Shown here in pieces: positions 5,123-7,901 of a DNA stretch of 7,901 bases. Both the position numbers and the translations under genes were made by a program. Position 1 is the first letter of the stretch; each line of letters starts with the position of its first letter. Under the pieces are notes generated by a model. It saw only the letters and a program-made list of their open reading frames with translations, did no database searches and had not been told where the DNA came from. The stretch is from an uncultured Myxococcales bacterium (lineage in GTDB: Bacteria; Myxococcota; UBA727; VGSZ01). The stretch lies in contig CAJBHN010000616.1 in assembly GCA_903952805.1 (NCBI GenBank), positions 1 to 7,901 of the forward strand. The letters run 5' to 3'.

Positions 5123-6112
5123 TCACGGGCCGCCGGGAACGAAGGCATCGATGCCGCAGGCGTTGTCATCGGCATGATCGGTCTTGACCTCCATCGTGAC
5201 GCGATGGTTCGAACCGGCGAACCGGGCGGTGTCGACGACGTCGACGATGAAGCCTGACCGGAGCGGCCGAGCGCCCACGAAGCGCTCCACCAAGGAGCGG
5301 CGATGCGGCTCGACGATGAACGACGGTCGGCGCTCCAAGACCGCGACCTGCTCGTCGTCGACGAAGACGGCGATGGTGATGGTCCCGGTGCCGACCGGCA
5401 GACGCCCCACCGCCTGCCGGGTGTGGCCGGCGGCGACGACGATGCTGCTGCCCATCGCGACGCCGTCCCATGTCAGGCGCAGGGCCTGCGGTGCTGCCGC
5501 CGGATGCACGACCATCACATCAGCGCCATTTTCGGTGACCTGAGACCATTCGCGGGCCACCCGCACGGCCCGGGGCTGACCACCACAACGCACGCCGCCA
5601 CCGATGCCACGGCTCACCTGCGTGCACGGCGTCACAGTGCCGTTGGCATCGACCAGACCAATGGTGGCTTCGGCGAAGCGGCCCTTGAGGTCGGCGAGGG
5701 CGGGGGTGGCTGTGACGACCGCCACGTCGATGACGCCAAATCCGTGGTGCTGCGCGGTGGGCCCCAGCACGTCATGGGTGCGGTCCGCGACCCAGGGCTC
5801 GCTATCGGGCTCGGTCCACAAGAATGCCCGCGTGTGACGTCGCTGATGCAGGGCATCCCAGGGGCCGTCGGCGGCCACGACGACGCGCGCATCGGTGGCG
5901 AGGGCGCGCAGCGGCGCCATCGACCAAGGCGGCGCCACCAGCACAACGTCGTCGTCGCCAAGGTGTTGCTGTCGCAACCAGTTGGCCGCAGCGTCGACGT
6001 CGACATCCGCCGGGGTGTCGGCACCCTCCAGCGCCAAGCGCACGACGGACCACAAGGAGCCCAGCAGCACCGCCAGCACCAACAGCACCGACACAACCCG
6101 ACCACGATTCAT
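5123..6112 (-). CDS. Uncharacterised membrane-anchored or exported protein (329 aa)
   Basis: I do not recognise this protein with confidence. From the ATG at 6112 it has a short basic N-terminus (MNRGR) and one hydrophobic helix at about residues 6-27, rich in Val, Leu and Ser. The helix acts as a signal anchor or uncleaved signal peptide, so most of the chain should be periplasmic. The next part (AANWLRQQHLGDDDVVLVAP then PWSMAPLRAL, and AADGPWDALHQR then RHTRAFLWTEP) is mixed alpha/beta in character. It loosely recalls the soluble extracytoplasmic parts of GT-C glycosyltransferases and their partner proteins. The C-terminal half looks beta-rich (LRLTWDGVAMGSSIVVAAG, ITIAVFVDDEQVAVLERR). Three cysteines occur (PCTQ, VRCGG, NACGID). 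The start has no clear ribosome-binding site and lies 44 nt beyond the stop of the transporter gene on the same strand, so the two are probably co-transcribed. The long frame continues upstream to 6379 antiparallel-free but overlaps the transporter, so I do not use it. Confidence 0.78.
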   Translation of the reverse strand: MNRGRVVSVLLVLAVLLGSLWSVVRLALEGADTPADVDVDAAANWLRQQHLGDDDVVLVAPPWSMAPLRALATDARVVVAADGPWDALHQRRHTRAFLWTEPDSEPWVADRTHDVLGPTAQHHGFGVIDVAVVTATPALADLKGRFAEATIGLVDANGTVTPCTQVSRGIGGGVRCGGQPRAVRVAREWSQVTENGADVMVVHPAAAPQALRLTWDGVAMGSSIVVAAGHTRQAVGRLPVGTGTITIAVFVDDEQVAVLERRPSFIVEPHRRSLVERFVGARPLRSGFIVDVVDTARFAGSNHRVTMEVKTDHADDNACGIDAFVPGGP

Positions 6113-6156
6113 CAAGTCGGCATGACAAGTTGCGGCGCGACCCGAAAGGGAGGGAA

Positions 6157-7101
6157 TCAGACCGACGACGACGACGACGCGCCGACCCGGGCGATGATCA
6201 CCGCGCCCAACAACACCAGGGCCCCGCCCAGCATCCCCAGCGCATTCAGCGGTTCCCCCCACACCGTCACCCCAACCATCACCGCCACCAGCGGCTCCAC
6301 CAACGTCAACACGCTGGCCTGGCTGGCCTGCAGACGCTGCAGGCCGGCGTAGAACAACAGGGCCGGCAGCGCGCCACACACGACGCCACCCGCCACCAAC
6401 GCCAACAAGGGCCTGGCTTCGACGGCGAGGCCGTCAGACATGAGCAGGGCGGCCACCACCAGCACCGGCACTGACGTCAGCTTGGACCAGGCCGTGACTT
6501 CGAACGGATTGAAGCGCCCAGACAGGCCCTTGCCGATGAAGACCGTGGCCGCGTAGAACACCGCCGACAGCGACGCCAAACCGGCGCCGGCGACGTCGCC
6601 AGCCGACAACCCGACCCAGGGTTGCAGCAACAGCACCAGCCCCGACAGGGCCACCACCAGGGCCACCAGCGTACTGACGCGGCGACGTTCACCAAGCACC
6701 AACGGCGACCACACCGCCACCAACACCGGCGTGAGGTAATGACACAACACCGCGATGGCGACCGTGGTCTGTTGCATCGCCTGAAAGAAGCACAGGGCAT
6801 TGACGGCGTCGGTGACCCCGAGCGCCAGCAGCAGGCTCCAATCCCGCCGGCTGCGCGCCGGCAGCCGCATGCCGACGGCTCCTGTCGCCAGCTGTCGTCG
6901 CTGTCGTCGTCGAGCAACCACCGCCAGCGGGCCCATCGCCACCAATACGGTCATAAAGACCACCGCGGTCTCGCTCGACGCCGGCAATGGCGCCACCGAC
7001 AGGGCCTCGGCGCTGCGAAACACGATGGACCAACAGCCCCACAGCGTAGCGGCCACCACCAAGAAGAGGGCTCCGGTGACGTCGTTGACAGGTCGGGTCA
7101 T
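6157..7101 (-). CDS. EamA/DMT-superfamily inner-membrane transporter
   Basis: This is a 314-residue protein of the drug/metabolite transporter superfamily, the usual length for a 10-helix member with two EamA repeats. The start at 7101 is supported by GAGGT (7106-7110 on the complement) 4 nt upstream. The upstream in-frame ATG at 7251 would add an Arg/Ser/Pro-rich tail unlike the family. Repeat 1 (about residues 8-155) opens with GALFLVVAATLWGCWSIVFR and contains the characteristic HYLTPVLVAVWSPLVLGER (121-139). Repeat 2 (about 165-305) contains AGLQRLQASQASVLTLVEPL and VWGEPL, the classic second-repeat signature, and ends in a hydrophobic helix and a SSSSSV tail. Cytoplasmic loops are Arg-rich (VARRRQRRQ). 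Family members export or import small metabolites such as amino acids, but the substrate cannot be told from sequence. It is the first gene of a probable unit with the 329-residue protein and is divergent from an MMPL-type exporter. Confidence 0.95.
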   Translation of the reverse strand: MTRPVNDVTGALFLVVAATLWGCWSIVFRSAEALSVAPLPASSETAVVFMTVLVAMGPLAVVARRRQRRQLATGAVGMRLPARSRRDWSLLLALGVTDAVNALCFFQAMQQTTVAIAVLCHYLTPVLVAVWSPLVLGERRRVSTLVALVVALSGLVLLLQPWVGLSAGDVAGAGLASLSAVFYAATVFIGKGLSGRFNPFEVTAWSKLTSVPVLVVAALLMSDGLAVEARPLLALVAGGVVCGALPALLFYAGLQRLQASQASVLTLVEPLVAVMVGVTVWGEPLNALGMLGGALVLLGAVIIARVGASSSSSV

Positions 7102-7411
7102 GACGACCTCAGATCGGGGCAGCGAGAGACCCACATGCCTGGCTGGCGACGAGCGCGACCGTGCAGCGCCCGCCGGGGATGAAAACAGCGCGCAGGCACG
7201 GCGAAACACAGGGGGGAGCGACATGCACGGGACCGTAGGCGCGGTCTGCATGCTTCACCACGACACCTGTCGGTATGCTCGACAACCACCTTGTCATCCA
7301 TGTCGGCGAGGGGCGTACACAATCACACCGTCTCTGCCCTGCCCGCCGCCCCGCCACAACACCGTGGGTGACGTGGTCGACAGGGGCCCCGGAGCGCGGC
7401 ATAGCGCCGTC
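7102..7411. promoter_or_regulatory. Divergent intergenic region between transporter and MMPL gene
   Basis: About 310 bp separate the two divergent starts, so promoters for both should lie here. An imperfect inverted repeat is at 7222-7252. On the plus strand TTGTCA (7291-7296) resembles a -35 box, but the best -10 (TACACA at 7316) is 19 nt away and poor, so it is only a weak promoter candidate. The frame of the right-hand gene is open back to ATG 7250, but that extension is unlike a transporter N-terminus. Confidence 0.45.
7222..7252. promoter_or_regulatory. Bipartite inverted repeat (operator or hairpin candidate)
   Basis: CATGCA, CGG, GACCG, TAGGCG, CGGTC, TGCATG: an outer 6-bp and an inner 5-bp arm pair perfectly, interrupted only by a 3-nt bulge on the left side. 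It sits roughly 120 bp upstream of the EamA start and 160 bp upstream of the MMPL start, so it could be a shared operator. No regulator gene is visible. Confidence 0.3.
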
Positions 7412-7901
7412 GTGGACACGGAACCTGCTCTTTCGTCGATTCGCCGCCGCGCTGGTCGGGTGGTTGGACTGTGGGTGTTGGTGGCTGTCGTCTTGTCGAC
7501 GGGGCTGCCAGGGCTCTTTTTGCGCCTGAAGGGCGGTGGCTTCGAAGACCCTGGCCACCCGGCGTGGCAGGTCCAAACCCAACTTGAAGAGCGCTTTGAC
7601 GCCGGTTCCGCCGACCTCATCGTGCTGGTGGACGCCAAGGGGGCGCCCGGCGGCGTCGACGACATCGAGGTTACCACCGCCCTCGTCACCATTGTTGCCG
7701 AACTGGAGCGCGATCCGCTGGTGCGCTCGGTGCTGTCACCGCTTGATGGCGTGGCCCTGCTCAAGAGCCGCGACAACAACATCGGCGCTGTCGTCGTCGC
7801 CATGCGTGGTGGTGACGAAGACAAGCTCCCTCGCCTGCCGGCCTTGAAAATCCAGTTCGAAGAGGCCTGCGGCCAGATCTGCACCGTCCAACTCTCGGGA
7901 G
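7412..7901 (+). CDS. MMPL/RND-family exporter, N-terminal part (runs off right end)
   Basis: The frame from GTG 7412 stays open to the window end (163 codons). It starts with a short basic cytoplasmic segment (SSIRRRAGR) and a first membrane helix at about residues 17-37 (VVGLWVLVAVVLSTGLPGLF). Next comes GGGFEDPGHPAWQVQTQLEE, which matches the conserved start of the first periplasmic loop of MMPL proteins (family pattern ...GGFxDPxSxSxxxxxxLxxxFG). The loop continues with SADLIVLVDA and a porter-like alpha/beta segment (ELERDPLVRSVLSPLDGV). MMPL proteins are proton-driven RND-type exporters of about 700-1000 residues, often for lipids or hydrophobic molecules, so only about one fifth is present. 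GTG 7412 fits the expected N-terminal length, but no strong ribosome-binding site precedes it, and GTG 7373 is an alternative. No ATG is available close to the membrane helix. It is transcribed divergently from the EamA transporter. Confidence 0.83.
   Translation, partial: MDTEPALSSIRRRAGRVVGLWVLVAVVLSTGLPGLFLRLKGGGFEDPGHPAWQVQTQLEERFDAGSADLIVLVDAKGAPGGVDDIEVTTALVTIVAELERDPLVRSVLSPLDGVALLKSRDNNIGAVVVAMRGGDEDKLPRLPALKIQFEEACGQICTVQLSG

Noticed and set aside
4888..5175. 95-codon minus-strand frame with RLASP repeats crossing the pentanucleotide tract
   Set aside because: It overlaps the end of the 329-residue gene, depends wholly on the repeat phase, and has no ribosome-binding site. It also does not join the TerB-like frame, which has an in-frame TGA upstream of 4903.
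4271..5257. 328-codon plus-strand frame through the TerB-like gene and the pentanucleotide repeat
   Set aside because: It is antisense to a well-supported gene, and its product includes a repeat-derived ARRGE array. There is no start signal or similarity.
5303..6352. 349-codon plus-strand frame rich in His, Arg and Gly
   Set aside because: It is antisense to the 329-residue protein, which has a proper signal anchor and balanced composition.
6622..7182. Gln/His/Arg-rich plus-strand frame of 186 codons
   Set aside because: It is a shadow of the EamA transporter reading frame.
7250..7411. 54-codon N-terminal extension of the MMPL-type protein from ATG 7250
   Set aside because: The extension is Cys/His/Pro/Arg-rich and unlike MMPL N-termini. 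It overlaps the presumed promoter region, so a GTG at 7412 (or 7373) fits better.
1..7901. tRNA, rRNA, riboswitch or toxin-antitoxin genes
   Set aside because: I found no cloverleaf, rRNA signature, known riboswitch core or recognisable toxin-antitoxin pair on either strand by eye.

Overview
The window is high-GC DNA (roughly 65% by eye) with bacterial gene structure. It carries a TonB-like energy-transducer N-terminus, a chemoreceptor, an RND/MMPL-type exporter N-terminus and a DMT-family transporter. Together these suggest a motile or gliding Gram-negative bacterium. Myxococcota or a related deltaproteobacterial lineage would fit the proline/lysine-rich TonB-like protein and the GC-rich style, but this is a low-confidence guess. 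The first 47 bases are not biological: they match an Illumina TruSeq i7 adapter, including an 8-base index and lacking one base. The left edge is therefore a raw contig end.

Layout, left to right. Positions 49-633 (minus) hold the first 195 codons of a TonB-like protein cut off by the contig end. A strong hairpin at 658-685 lies just upstream of it. Positions 711-1122 (minus) hold a decayed IS3-family transposase with a frameshift, a premature stop and a large internal deletion. Positions 1123-1615 have no intact gene, but contain a possible fragment of an FAD/NAD-binding Rossmann oxidoreductase disrupted by an 11-bp tandem repeat, and two perfect palindromes just upstream of the next gene. 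Positions 1616-4108 (plus) encode an 830-residue transmembrane methyl-accepting chemotaxis protein, the best-defined gene of the window. No other che gene is visible beside it.

The right half has three minus-strand genes in tandem, read from right to left: an EamA/DMT-type 10-helix transporter (6157-7101), an unrecognised single-pass or exported 329-residue protein (5123-6112), and a TerB-like two-repeat helical protein (4388-4891). Between the last two lies a perfect 63-bp pentanucleotide tract of 12.6 copies of GGCGA. It is a plausible hypermutable switch in the leader or promoter region of the TerB-like gene. Divergently from the transporter, the N-terminus of an MMPL/RND-family exporter (from 7412) runs off the right end.

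No complete, clearly new multi-gene system is visible. The observations most worth following are the pentanucleotide tract upstream of the TerB-like gene, the palindromes in front of the chemoreceptor, the chemoreceptor's two HAMP-like segments separated by a long coiled coil, and the 11-bp repeat inside an apparent glycine-loop fragment.
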